A DNA stretch of 6,624 nucleotides from Hyphomicrobiales bacterium (GTDB lineage: Bacteria > Pseudomonadota > Alphaproteobacteria > Rhizobiales > JAJFHB01): positions 1-6,624 of the forward strand of contig JAJFHB010000453.1 of assembly GCA_021775795.1 (NCBI GenBank), given 5' to 3'. Shown in pieces: positions 1 through 6,624 of this stretch (position 1 is the stretch's first letter; each line of letters opens with the position of its first letter). Below the pieces are notes generated by a model. That model did no database searches. It worked only from the letters and a program-made list of their open reading frames with translations, and was not told where the DNA came from. Both the position numbers and the translations under genes were made by a program.

Positions 1-2
1 TG

Positions 3-620
3 GAAGTTGCCGAGCGCGATCTTCGCAATACTGTCCTCATCGCCCCCTTCTCAGGGTTGATCGCTGAAAGATACGTCGATAATTTCGCAGAGGTTGCCGC
101 TGGACAGCAAATCGCGCAAATCCATGATGAAACAACCTTAAATGTTGAAATCAGCCTGCCCGAATCCCTGATCTCTTTCATAAATCGTCTTGATCCCGTT
201 TCCATCGTCTTCCCGACGCTTGAAGGCTTGCAGATTGAGGGGGAAGTGAGAGAGATCGGCGCACGAGCGACGAGTGCGAATGCCTTTCCGGTCAAAGTTG
301 CCATGCAGGTTCTACCCGAGCAGGTGCGCCCGGGCATGACGGCTGAGGTGATATTCGAGTTTGAGAACGCAGCGACAGGTGAAGGGTTCGATCTCCCGAA
401 CACCGCGTTGCTGGTCTCCGGCGAAAAAGACATATCTTACATTTTTATCTATGACCCGGAGGCAGGGGTTGTGCAGCGCCGGGAGGTAGAAGTCATCAGC
501 ATACGAGACAATGATGTCTCCGTAATCGGTGACCTCGCAGAAGGCGACATTGTCGCCATCGCAGGGGTTTCATTTCTTGCCGACAACATGCGGGTTCGGC
601 TCCTTGAAGAAGTGAATTGA
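3..620 (+). CDS. RND efflux periplasmic adaptor (membrane fusion protein), 5'-truncated by window edge
   Basis: Periplasmic adaptor subunit of a tripartite RND efflux pump; this family bridges the inner-membrane pump and an outer-membrane channel. The reading frame is open from position 3, so only the C-terminal 205 residues are visible. The signal peptide or lipobox, the alpha-hairpin and the first half of the lipoyl domain lie upstream. The visible part begins with the returning lipoyl strand (APFSGLIAERYVDNFAEVAAGQ, shown by its APF-G and V-AGQ elements, about residues 14-35). A beta-barrel domain follows, ending at the family hallmark VRPGMTAEVIFEF (about residues 109-121). Last comes a membrane-proximal domain with PNTALLV, a YIFIYDPEAGVVQRREVEV strand pair and the closing GDIVAIAGVSFLADNMRVRL. 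A TTG at 57 could pass for a start, but it falls inside the lipoyl domain and must not be used. The stop lies 4 bases before the pump gene, indicating one operon. Substrate cannot be inferred. The family call is secure; the gene name is not. Confidence 0.93.
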   Translation, partial: EVAERDLRNTVLIAPFSGLIAERYVDNFAEVAAGQQIAQIHDETTLNVEISLPESLISFINRLDPVSIVFPTLEGLQIEGEVREIGARATSANAFPVKVAMQVLPEQVRPGMTAEVIFEFENAATGEGFDLPNTALLVSGEKDISYIFIYDPEAGVVQRREVEVISIRDNDVSVIGDLAEGDIVAIAGVSFLADNMRVRLLEEVN

Positions 621-624
621 ACCC

Positions 625-3600
625 ATGACCGGTCTGACAAAGATCGCGCTTGAGAACCGTATGGTTTTCCTGTTGGCGGCAATTCTCATCGTCTTCATGG
701 GTCCTTACAGTTTTCAATCTCACCCTTCCCGCGAAGACCCGCAGATAACCATTCGCACGGCCACCATAACGGCACGGTTTCCCGGCATGTCGCCTGAACG
801 TGTCGAGGAACTCATCACGCGCAAAATTGAAGAAAGAGCTCGTGAACTTCCAGAGGTTGAGTCGATTACTTCAACTTCCAGAAGCGGCAGCTCCATTGTC
901 AAAGTCGAGCTGCAGGACCGCTACTTTGACATCGCGCCGATCTGGCAGCAGCTGCGCAACAAGATGACCGATCTGCAGGATGAACTTCCTGACGGCACGT
1001 TGCCCATCGAAGTGAACGATGATTATGGCAATGTCGCAATGGCCACGATTGCCATAACGGCTGAAGGGTTTTCACTGGCGGAAATGCGGGAGACCGCAAG
1101 AAATCTGCGCAACAGTTTTTACGCCGTAAACGGGGTGCGGAAGATCGACCTGTTCGGGGTTGAAAACGAAAGTGTCTTTGTCGAATTCAATGTTGCCACG
1201 CTGGCCAATTTTGGCGTTACGGCGGCGGAAATTATGACAACTCTGCAAAGCCAAAACATCATCCTTCCCGGCGGCAGAATTCAGGCAGGCAACATCTATT
1301 TTTCGATCGAGCCTTCCGGTAACTTCGAAAGTATCGACGACATCGGAGCTGTTCCGATTGAGCTTCCTGACCAGGACGGCCAAGTGACCTATCTGCGCGA
1401 CATTGCGGATATCACACGAGCATATGCCGACCCGCCCAAAGCGCCGGCATTTTACAATGGCGTGCCAGCGGTGGTGCTGGGCATATCAATGATCGATCAA
1501 TTTGATGCATTGGCTTTTGGTGAAACCCTTGCTCTGCGTGTCGATGAATTGGAGACCACACTCCCTATCGGATATGAACTTCACCTTGTGACGTTTCAAC
1601 CGGACGACATTGCGGATGCTTTGAATGGCGTATTGAGTAATCTCTATCAAACCGTCGCCATCGTTCTGGCTGTGGTGATGTTGTTTCTGGGTTGGCGCAC
1701 CGGGTTGATTGTCGGAACGATGGTTCCTTTGACCATGCTGTTATCGATACTCATCATGCGCTACGTCGGCATTGAGCTGGAGCGTATGTCGCTTGCCTCG
1801 CTTATCATCGCACTTGGTCTGCTGGTAGATAATGGCATCGTCATCGCCGAAGAAATCAGCAGGCGGCTGGCGATCGGTATCGAACGGCTGGAAGCCTGCG
1901 TATCGACAGGCCGGGACATGGCAATGCCACTCCTGAGTTCAAGCCTGACGACCATCATTGCATTCATGCCTTTGATGCTGGCGGAAAATGTGGCGGGTGA
2001 ATACACGCGCTCGCTTTCGCTGGTTATCGCCATTGCCCTTCTCGGTTCTTGGGTTTTGGCGATGACAATAACGCCGCTGTTTTGCTTCTGGTTCACGAAG
2101 ACGCCGGAAACTGTGGGCCAGGACGAAAAACCGGAGAACAGGTTTTATGGCCTCTATAGAAGCCTTCTCGACTTCCTTTTGCGATTTCGTCTTGTTTCCC
2201 TGTGTTGTGTGATAGCCGCCATGGTGGCATCGGTCTGGGCATTGCAGTTCGTTCCCAAGATTTTCTTTCCAGCCTCGGAACGTGCCCAATATCAGGTCTA
2301 TGTTGACCTTCCGGTAGGAACCAACATCTACACCACTCTCGATAATGTCGAGACATTGAATGCTTGGCTCAACGACAAGGAAACCAACCCCGAGATTGTC
2401 AACTCGATGTCTTATGTCGCCTCGGGCGGCCCACGCTTTTTTCTTTCTCTCAATCCAATCGACCCGGATCCGCATCGCGCTTTCGTTCTCGTGAACATTG
2501 AAAGTAATGAGGTGATTGGTGAGTTGATGGAACGCACCCGGGAATTTGCACTCAACAATTTGCCAGACGCACGTGTGGAGTTGAAGCCCCTGTCCATGGG
2601 AGCCGGAGAAGCTGGATTGCTTGAATACAGATTGTACGGCGACGATGCGGAGCAACTCTTTCAAATCGCCGAACAGTTTGAAGGCATTTTCCGGGATATT
2701 CCCGGGGCTCGGGATATTCAGAATGACTGGGGAAACCGAACCGTTCGCATTGCCGTGAATGTTGATCAGGCACAAGCACGGCGCGCGGGCTTGACATCGG
2801 AAGATGTGGCTCAAGCTCTAGACGCCATCCTGTCAGGCGTGAACGTCACGGACTATCGTGAAGGCGATACCGCCATACCCATTATCGTGCGCGCCGAAGC
2901 TGCGGACAGAAACAACCTCGACCGTCTGCGCACACTAACAATTGTATCGCGCAAAGGCCTTGTGGTGCCTTTGCTGCAAATTGCGACGTTTGATGGCGTG
3001 CCGCAATTTTCGATCATTCAAAGGCGAGATCTGGAACGCTCAATCTCGGTTTCGATCAAGCACCCGACACTGACGGCTGCAGAACTGCACAAAAGCCTCG
3101 CGCCAACAATCGCTGAACTGGACCTGCCTGCAGGTTACCGGGTTGAACCGGCGGGCGAGATTGCCGACAGCGCGGAAGCACAATCAGCGCTTTCGGCCAA
3201 CATGCCTCTTGCTGGAATGCTCATCCTTTTGGTTCTGGTGTGGCAGTTCAACAGTTTCAAAAAGCCTGTGCTCGTTGTGTCTGTCATTCCGCTCACCATT
3301 GTCGGGGTGACGTTGGGATTGCTGGCAGCACCAGGGGCAGTGTTCGGCTTCATGGCGATGATGGGCCTGCTCTCGCTGGCCGGGATCATCATCAACAACG
3401 CAATTGTGTTGATCGATAGAATTGACACGGAGCTCGCTGAAGGACTTCCCGTTCGTGAGGCCATTGTTGAGGCTTCGGCAAAACGGTTGCGTCCCATAAT
3501 GATGACAACACTCACCACCATTTTCGGCCTGGCGCCGGTGATCCTCTCCGGGGACGTGCTCTTTTACGACCTCGCGGTAGTCATTGCCGGAGGGCTCGCA

Positions 3601-3699
3601 GCCGGAACAGTTCTCACCCTGGGTGTCGTCCCCATTTTGTATAGTCTGTTTTTCGGTTCAAGGCAGGCGAACCCGATCACAACCCAGGCCGCGTCCTGA
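625..3699 (+). CDS. RND family efflux transporter, inner-membrane permease subunit (HAE-like)
   Basis: Proton-driven inner-membrane pump of the resistance-nodulation-division superfamily. At 1024 residues it is full length (the family is usually about 1020-1050). The N-terminus MTGLTKIALENR aligns with the usual start of these pumps. The layout is classical: TM1 (about 13-30), a periplasmic porter loop (about 31-340), TM2-TM6 (about 341-490), TM7 (about 521-541), a second porter loop (about 542-859), and TM8-TM12 (about 860-1010). The TM4 motif GLLVDNGIVIAEEI gives D402-N403 where AcrB has D407-D408. The TM10 motif GIIINNAIVLIDRID gives N924 where AcrB has K940. The start lies 4 bases after the adaptor stop and no good Shine-Dalgarno precedes it (only a weak GAAG some 14 bases upstream), so translational coupling to the adaptor is likely. 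The sequence looks more like drug or solute exporters (HAE type) than CusA-type metal pumps, but the substrate is unknown. No TolC-like gene is in the window. Confidence 0.96.
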   Translation: MTGLTKIALENRMVFLLAAILIVFMGPYSFQSHPSREDPQITIRTATITARFPGMSPERVEELITRKIEERARELPEVESITSTSRSGSSIVKVELQDRYFDIAPIWQQLRNKMTDLQDELPDGTLPIEVNDDYGNVAMATIAITAEGFSLAEMRETARNLRNSFYAVNGVRKIDLFGVENESVFVEFNVATLANFGVTAAEIMTTLQSQNIILPGGRIQAGNIYFSIEPSGNFESIDDIGAVPIELPDQDGQVTYLRDIADITRAYADPPKAPAFYNGVPAVVLGISMIDQFDALAFGETLALRVDELETTLPIGYELHLVTFQPDDIADALNGVLSNLYQTVAIVLAVVMLFLGWRTGLIVGTMVPLTMLLSILIMRYVGIELERMSLASLIIALGLLVDNGIVIAEEISRRLAIGIERLEACVSTGRDMAMPLLSSSLTTIIAFMPLMLAENVAGEYTRSLSLVIAIALLGSWVLAMTITPLFCFWFTKTPETVGQDEKPENRFYGLYRSLLDFLLRFRLVSLCCVIAAMVASVWALQFVPKIFFPASERAQYQVYVDLPVGTNIYTTLDNVETLNAWLNDKETNPEIVNSMSYVASGGPRFFLSLNPIDPDPHRAFVLVNIESNEVIGELMERTREFALNNLPDARVELKPLSMGAGEAGLLEYRLYGDDAEQLFQIAEQFEGIFRDIPGARDIQNDWGNRTVRIAVNVDQAQARRAGLTSEDVAQALDAILSGVNVTDYREGDTAIPIIVRAEAADRNNLDRLRTLTIVSRKGLVVPLLQIATFDGVPQFSIIQRRDLERSISVSIKHPTLTAAELHKSLAPTIAELDLPAGYRVEPAGEIADSAEAQSALSANMPLAGMLILLVLVWQFNSFKKPVLVVSVIPLTIVGVTLGLLAAPGAVFGFMAMMGLLSLAGIIINNAIVLIDRIDTELAEGLPVREAIVEASAKRLRPIMMTTLTTIFGLAPVILSGDVLFYDLAVVIAGGLAAGTVLTLGVVPILYSLFFGSRQANPITTQAAS

Positions 3700-3759
3700 A
3701 GACAGTAATTCGCCGTACGTCGACGACCGGCATCGCTCCCAGAACACTACAACGTCAAG

Positions 3760-3916
3760 CTAGAGCGTTTCACGTTGATATGGATTCGGTTTGATCGGGT
3801 TTACCGGCAAGGCGCGCTGCGCCGCGCGATGTGGGCATCGGGCAAGCAGAGCAACGCTGATGGAGGGCCGATTTGGCGCCATCAAACGGTTCCATATCAA
3901 CGTGAAACGGCTCTAG
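3760..3916. repeat. 157-bp MITE-like palindromic intergenic element
   Basis: Two inverted arms, 3760-3795 and 3881-3916, match over about 36 bases. Both outer ends read CTAGAGC, and the core TTTCACGTTGATATGGA is identical in both arms. The only differences are a one-base indel near the tip and a small mismatch/indel patch about 25 bases in. The unpaired centre (3796-3880) is GC-rich and holds a small perfect hairpin, GGCGC-GCT-GCGCC (3811-3823). No transposase or real gene is encoded; short open frames through the element (for example 3860-3916, 18 residues) are by-products of the repeat. It ends 17 bases before the stop of the hydrolase-OsmC gene, so it lies in the 3' region of that transcript and also downstream of the RND gene. 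Size, structure and position fit a non-autonomous miniature element or a rhizobial intergenic palindrome family. Membership of a named family is inferred from memory and not verified. Confidence 0.82.
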
Positions 3917-3933
3917 TCGCAAACCGTAACCTG

Positions 3934-5157
3934 CTATGTAAGCTTCGTGACGACAGCTGCACCATGTTCAAGCGTTCGGTGGACAGGACACTTGTCCGCA
4001 ATTTCCAGAAGTTTGGCTGCGGTAGCCTCATCCACGTCGCCAGCGACTGAAATCCTGCGCTCGAAACGATCAATCTTTCCCTCCCGCCCCTCACCGCAAT
4101 CGAGGCAGTCCTTTGCGTGCACTTTGTCATGGTTGACTTCAACACTCACCTGCCCAAGTTCCAGGCCTTTACGATCCGCATACATGCGCAAGGTCATGGT
4201 GGTGCAGGCGCCCAACGCTATTGAGACGAAATCATAAGGCGATGGCCCCGAATCGAGCCCGCCGTAATCCATCGGCTCATCTGCAAGAAGACGATGTGGC
4301 CCTGACAGAACCTGTTGTTGAAATTTGCCATTTCCTGTCTCGCGGACGACGACTTCCGGTGGTGTATCATCTTCCTGAACGGCGGGAGCTGAAGCTTCGA
4401 TGTAACGTGAGGCCCAGGCGCTCAACACATCAGCAACAAAAATTGAGTCGGCACGCCGCGTGAGCAGGTGATCCGCATCGTCGAGAGACACGAATGTCTT
4501 GGGGTGTTTGGCCGCCTGAAATATCTGGGCGGCATTATCAATACCAACGGTCGCGTCACGGGGAGAATGGAAGACGATAAGCGCCTTCTTCATGCCTGCA
4601 ACGGCCTCGGTAAGATTTTGGCCGGCGAGATCATCCAGGAACTGCTTCTTGATCTTGAAGACCCTGCCCGCAAGCGACACTTCCGCCTCTCCGTGCGTTT
4701 CTATCGTCTCCAGGTCAGCCGAAAAATTATGAGCCACATGTTCCGCACTGGAGGGCGCGCCGATGGTCGCGACAGCTTTTGCCTCGGAAACGTGAGGGGC
4801 TGCAGCCAGAACAGCCGCACCACCGAGACTGTGTCCGATCAGCAGCTTTGGCGCTTCAAAGGACTGGCGCAGAAAGTCTGCCGCAGCAACGAGATCCTGC
4901 ACGTTGGAGGAGAAATTGGTATTTGCAAAATCTCCCTTGCTTGCGCCCAGCCCGGTAAAGTCAAAGCGGAAGACGGCAATGCCCTTTTTTGCGAGCTCGC
5001 TTGCAATCCGCGCTGCGGCAAAAATATCTTTGGTGCAGGTGAAGCAATGCGCAAATAGCGCATAGGCACGTATTTGACCGAGCGGAAGTTCGAGCTTTGC
5101 TGCAAGCTCCTCGCCTTGACTGCCTGTAAATGTGAGCTTTTGCGTTTGCACCGACAT
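3934..5157 (-). CDS. Bifunctional alpha/beta hydrolase / OsmC-like fusion protein
   Basis: A 407-residue two-domain protein. Residues about 1-255 form an alpha/beta hydrolase: an HCFTCTKD segment (37-44) in the usual HG-loop position, a nucleophile elbow GHSLGG with Ser110, and likely acid Asp201 (SPRDATV) and base His230 (DADHLL). Residues about 270-407 are an OsmC/Ohr fold with the two expected redox cysteines, Cys318 (ALGACTTMTLRMYA) and Cys390 (DKCPVHRTLE). There is also an extra CLDC pair (Cys351, Cys354) before the GREGKIDRFERRI strand. OsmC proteins reduce organic hydroperoxides with dithiol cofactors; the hydrolase substrate is unknown and the joint function is unproven. There is no signal peptide, so it is probably cytosolic. 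The start is the ATG at 5157-5155, 7 bases after a strong GGGAGG. The frame stays open 35 codons further upstream, to 5262, but that stretch has no similarity to the family and runs across the terminator. The length fits the known fused family. The gene converges on the RND operon across the palindromic repeat. Confidence 0.93.
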   Translation of the reverse strand: MSVQTQKLTFTGSQGEELAAKLELPLGQIRAYALFAHCFTCTKDIFAAARIASELAKKGIAVFRFDFTGLGASKGDFANTNFSSNVQDLVAAADFLRQSFEAPKLLIGHSLGGAAVLAAAPHVSEAKAVATIGAPSSAEHVAHNFSADLETIETHGEAEVSLAGRVFKIKKQFLDDLAGQNLTEAVAGMKKALIVFHSPRDATVGIDNAAQIFQAAKHPKTFVSLDDADHLLTRRADSIFVADVLSAWASRYIEASAPAVQEDDTPPEVVVRETGNGKFQQQVLSGPHRLLADEPMDYGGLDSGPSPYDFVSIALGACTTMTLRMYADRKGLELGQVSVEVNHDKVHAKDCLDCGEGREGKIDRFERRISVAGDVDEATAAKLLEIADKCPVHRTLEHGAAVVTKLT

Positions 5158-5164
5158 CCCCGTG

Positions 5165-5170
5165 CCTCCC
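5165..5170 (-). promoter_or_regulatory. Shine-Dalgarno of hydrolase-OsmC gene (decides the start)
   Basis: On the minus strand GGGAGG sits 7 bases before the ATG at 5157-5155. This close match to the anti-SD sequence at ideal spacing selects that ATG over in-frame starts further upstream (out to 5262). Confidence 0.8.
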
Positions 5171-5217
5171 TGGCTATCGCTTTCCCTGAGTGGCCGCAAA
5201 CATGGGATAGCACCGGC

Positions 5218-5247
5218 AAAAACACAAGACGGGCTCTCGTCTTCGTG
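5218..5247 (-). terminator. Intrinsic terminator after ccmH
   Basis: Read on the minus strand, AAGACG (5243-5238) pairs with CGTCTT (5231-5226) around a 6-base loop. The stem extends by three more pairs (CAC with GTG) past a single bulged G at 5244. Five T residues follow directly (5222-5218). It lies about 90 bases downstream of the ccmH stop and about 60 bases upstream of the hydrolase-OsmC start, so it should end the ccm transcript before that gene. The call rests on inspected base pairing; no folding energy was calculated. Confidence 0.72.
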
Positions 5248-5335
5248 AATCGCACCGGGCAATGCTTACATCGCTTCATCTCTTCTCGAATACGCGTGAT
5301 GGCGTCAAACAGGTTTCGAGCACTGATGAAACGAC

Positions 5336-5800
5336 CTAGCGTTTGAGGATGCGTTGCAGTTCGGATTGTTCGTCAGATGATAACGGAACTGTCTTTTGGT
5401 CGCCACGTGCGGAGCGACGGCGGAAAGAGGCAAATACAGCAAGGGCGCCCAAAATGAGAAGTACCGGCGCGGCCAGCCAAAGAGCCCATGTGTGGGGTGC
5501 AAACGGGGGGCGAAGCAGAACAAACTCACCGTAACGCGCAACGACGAAATCGATGACTTCATCATCGCTGTCACCGACAACCAGACGCTCGCGAATAAGC
5601 AACCTTAGATCACGTGCCAGAGGGGCATCGGAATCATCAATCGACTGGTTCTGGCAAACAAGACACCTGAGTTCGGTAGATAGATCGCGTGCCCGCAATT
5701 CAAGCTCGGCATCTTCAAGGATCTCATCGGGCTGCAATGCGATCGCTGGTATGGTCATAACAACCACAAGCACGACTGAAAGGATGCGCATCAAAATCAT
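5336..5800 (-). CDS. ccmH: Cytochrome c-type biogenesis protein CcmH (CycL)
   Basis: Thiol-oxidoreductase subunit of the system I cytochrome c maturation machinery. It is membrane-anchored with its active site in the periplasm and helps keep the apocytochrome CXXCH cysteines reduced for heme ligation with CcmF. The 154-residue protein has a signal peptide (about 1-21, ending AIA before LQPDE), the family signature LRCLVCQNQSIDDSDAPLARDLR with redox Cys46 and Cys49, the ARYGEFVLLRPP segment, and one C-terminal transmembrane helix (about 106-126) followed by a basic tail. It is the short single-domain form typical of alphaproteobacteria (CycL); the TPR-containing C-terminal domain fused in E. 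coli CcmH is absent and would be a separate CcmI/CycH. The ATG at 5800 overlaps the ccmF stop (ATGA, 5800-5797), implying coupled translation, with GAGGG 9 bases upstream. A second in-frame ATG at 5791 is possible but less well placed. Confidence 0.95.
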   Translation of the reverse strand: MILMRILSVVLVVVMTIPAIALQPDEILEDAELELRARDLSTELRCLVCQNQSIDDSDAPLARDLRLLIRERLVVGDSDDEVIDFVVARYGEFVLLRPPFAPHTWALWLAAPVLLILGALAVFASFRRRSARGDQKTVPLSSDEQSELQRILKR

Positions 5801-6624
5801 GCAGGAGTGCCCTCAGGTGTTGGCACTTTGGTGCGTGCTGCCTTCGGTGCACCGACACGGTATCGCCGGTCAGAGAGGGAGACCCCTCCCCCTACAAACA
5901 TAATGACAGCGCCAATCCAGATAAACGGCGCCAGTGGATTGTAGTAGGCACGAACCGCATATCCGCCGGTGACAGCATCGCCCAGCACCACATAGAGATC
6001 GCCAGTCCAGAATGTATGGATCGCCGCCTCGGTGGTGGGGATCTGTTGTGCCGTGTAGATGCGTTTTGAGGCTTGCAGTACAGCGAATTCCTCGCCCTCC
6101 TCGCTGGCAATGAAGCGCCCCACCTGTTCGTGATAATTGGCACCCTGTCTTGGAGTTACGCCGTCGAATTGAAGTTCAAAACCAGCAACTTCCAGCTTGT
6201 CACCGATTTGCATGACAGCAACTTCTTCCACCCGCCAGGCAGAGACAGCGACGATACCCAGCACCATGACGCCCATGCCGGCGTGAGCAAGCCCACCGCC
6301 CCAGGCTGACCGGGGAAGCCCTATAGCCCGCTTGTATGCAACACCAATCGGCTCACGAAAAAGCTTTGCCCGGAAGGCAAGTTCTGACACGGCGCCGGCA
6401 ATCAACCAGACTCCAAGAGCCATTCCGAAGGGCGCGAGCAACGGGCCGCCGGACTTCAACCACATCGCAACCGCCGCCGCCGCAATGGCAATGAAAGCCG
6501 CAAATGCCAGTCTCTGCGATACTGCCAGCACATCGCTCCGTTTCCAGGACAGGAAGGGACCAAAGGGCACTACTAATAGCAACGGCACCATGAGTGGAAC
6601 GAAAGTAGAGTTGAAAAAGGGAGG
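5797..6624 (-). CDS. ccmF: Cytochrome c heme lyase subunit CcmF (CycK), 5'-truncated by window edge
   Basis: Integral membrane component of system I cytochrome c biogenesis; with CcmH it transfers heme from holo-CcmE to apocytochrome c at the periplasmic face. The frame is open to the window edge, so the last 275 residues of a usually about 650-residue protein are present. The heme-handling WWD region lies outside. Visible features are PPFFNSTFVPLMVPLLLVVPFGP (family motif, about residues 1-23), hydrophobic helices at about 36-56, 62-82 and 112-130, and His114 in GGGLAHAGM, which I take to match the conserved b-heme ligand near E. coli His491. A periplasmic domain (about 131-228) contains YTAQQIPTTEAAIHT and GDLYVVLGD. 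The final helix is YNPLAPFIWIGAVIMFVGG followed by SLSDRRYRVG. The methionine at 6591 is internal, because the motif continues upstream of it. It overlaps ccmH by four bases in one operon; cycH and cycJ would be expected further upstream. Confidence 0.96.
   Translation of the reverse strand, partial: PPFFNSTFVPLMVPLLLVVPFGPFLSWKRSDVLAVSQRLAFAAFIAIAAAAVAMWLKSGGPLLAPFGMALGVWLIAGAVSELAFRAKLFREPIGVAYKRAIGLPRSAWGGGLAHAGMGVMVLGIVAVSAWRVEEVAVMQIGDKLEVAGFELQFDGVTPRQGANYHEQVGRFIASEEGEEFAVLQASKRIYTAQQIPTTEAAIHTFWTGDLYVVLGDAVTGGYAVRAYYNPLAPFIWIGAVIMFVGGGVSLSDRRYRVGAPKAARTKVPTPEGTPA
5810..5814 (-). promoter_or_regulatory. Probable Shine-Dalgarno of ccmH inside ccmF
   Basis: GAGGG on the minus strand, inside the last codons of ccmF, lies 9 bases before the ccmH ATG at 5800. 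It supports that start over the ATG three codons later (5791). Confidence 0.5.

Noticed and set aside
1939..2814. 291-residue open frame on the minus strand inside the RND gene
   Set aside because: It is antisense to an unbroken RND pump. The translation is low in recognisable structure and rich in the Cys, His and Arg typical of shadow frames.
3700..3759. Possible terminator directly after the RND gene
   Set aside because: Only a four-base GCCG/CGGC pairing and a CGTCGACG palindrome are present, with no T-run; not enough to call.
3775..4050. 91-residue open frame on the plus strand
   Set aside because: It starts inside the palindromic repeat and runs antisense into the end of the hydrolase-OsmC gene; it has no recognisable domain.
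4468..5058. 196-residue open frame antisense to the hydrolase-OsmC gene
   Set aside because: It lies wholly opposite a well-supported gene with intact catalytic motifs, and its translation resembles no family I know.
5158..5262. N-terminal 35-residue extension of the hydrolase-OsmC protein
   Set aside because: It would start upstream of most of the terminator hairpin and skip a strong, well-spaced GGGAGG-ATG; the extra residues do not look like a family N-terminus or signal peptide.
5285..5320. CTCGAA...TTCGAG inverted repeat between ccmH and the terminator
   Set aside because: There are only six paired bases around a 24-base loop, with no T-tract and no promoter nearby; this is within chance expectation.
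1..6624. CRISPR array, tRNA, rRNA, transposase or phage genes
   Set aside because: No tandem spaced repeats, tRNA-like cloverleaf, rRNA segments or mobile-element proteins were seen on either strand.

Overview
The window looks like ordinary chromosome from an alphaproteobacterium, most likely of the Hyphomicrobiales (rhizobial) type. I infer this from three things: the ccmF-ccmH (cycK-cycL) gene order with a short single-domain CcmH, a fused alpha/beta hydrolase-OsmC protein, and an intergenic palindromic repeat of a style I associate with that order. Base composition appears moderately GC-rich by eye; I did not compute it.

Layout from left to right. (1) Positions 3-3699, plus strand: a two-gene RND efflux operon. 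It holds the C-terminal 205 residues of a periplasmic adaptor (membrane fusion protein), then 4 bases later a full-length 1024-residue inner-membrane RND pump. No outer-membrane channel gene is present. (2) Positions 3700-3933: the gap between two convergent genes. Most of it is a 157-bp MITE-like element (3760-3916) with near-perfect 36-bp terminal inverted repeats. (3) Positions 3934-5157, minus strand: a 407-residue fusion of an alpha/beta hydrolase and an OsmC-like thiol peroxidase domain, starting behind a strong Shine-Dalgarno. (4) Positions 5158-5335: a short gap holding a convincing intrinsic terminator (5218-5247, minus strand). (5) Positions 5336-6624, minus strand: the end of a cytochrome c maturation (system I) operon, with the last 275 residues of CcmF overlapping complete CcmH by an ATGA junction.

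The blocks are functionally separate. CcmF and CcmH act together to attach heme to apocytochrome c in the periplasm. The adaptor and RND pump form two thirds of a tripartite exporter. The hydrolase-OsmC protein is probably a cytosolic stress or detoxification protein of unproven substrate. The terminator suggests it is transcribed separately from the ccm operon.

I found no clearly new multi-gene system. The items most worth a second look are the palindromic element, the altered proton-relay residues of the RND pump (Asp-Asn in TM4 and Asn in place of Lys in TM10), and the hydrolase-OsmC fusion with its extra CxxC pair.
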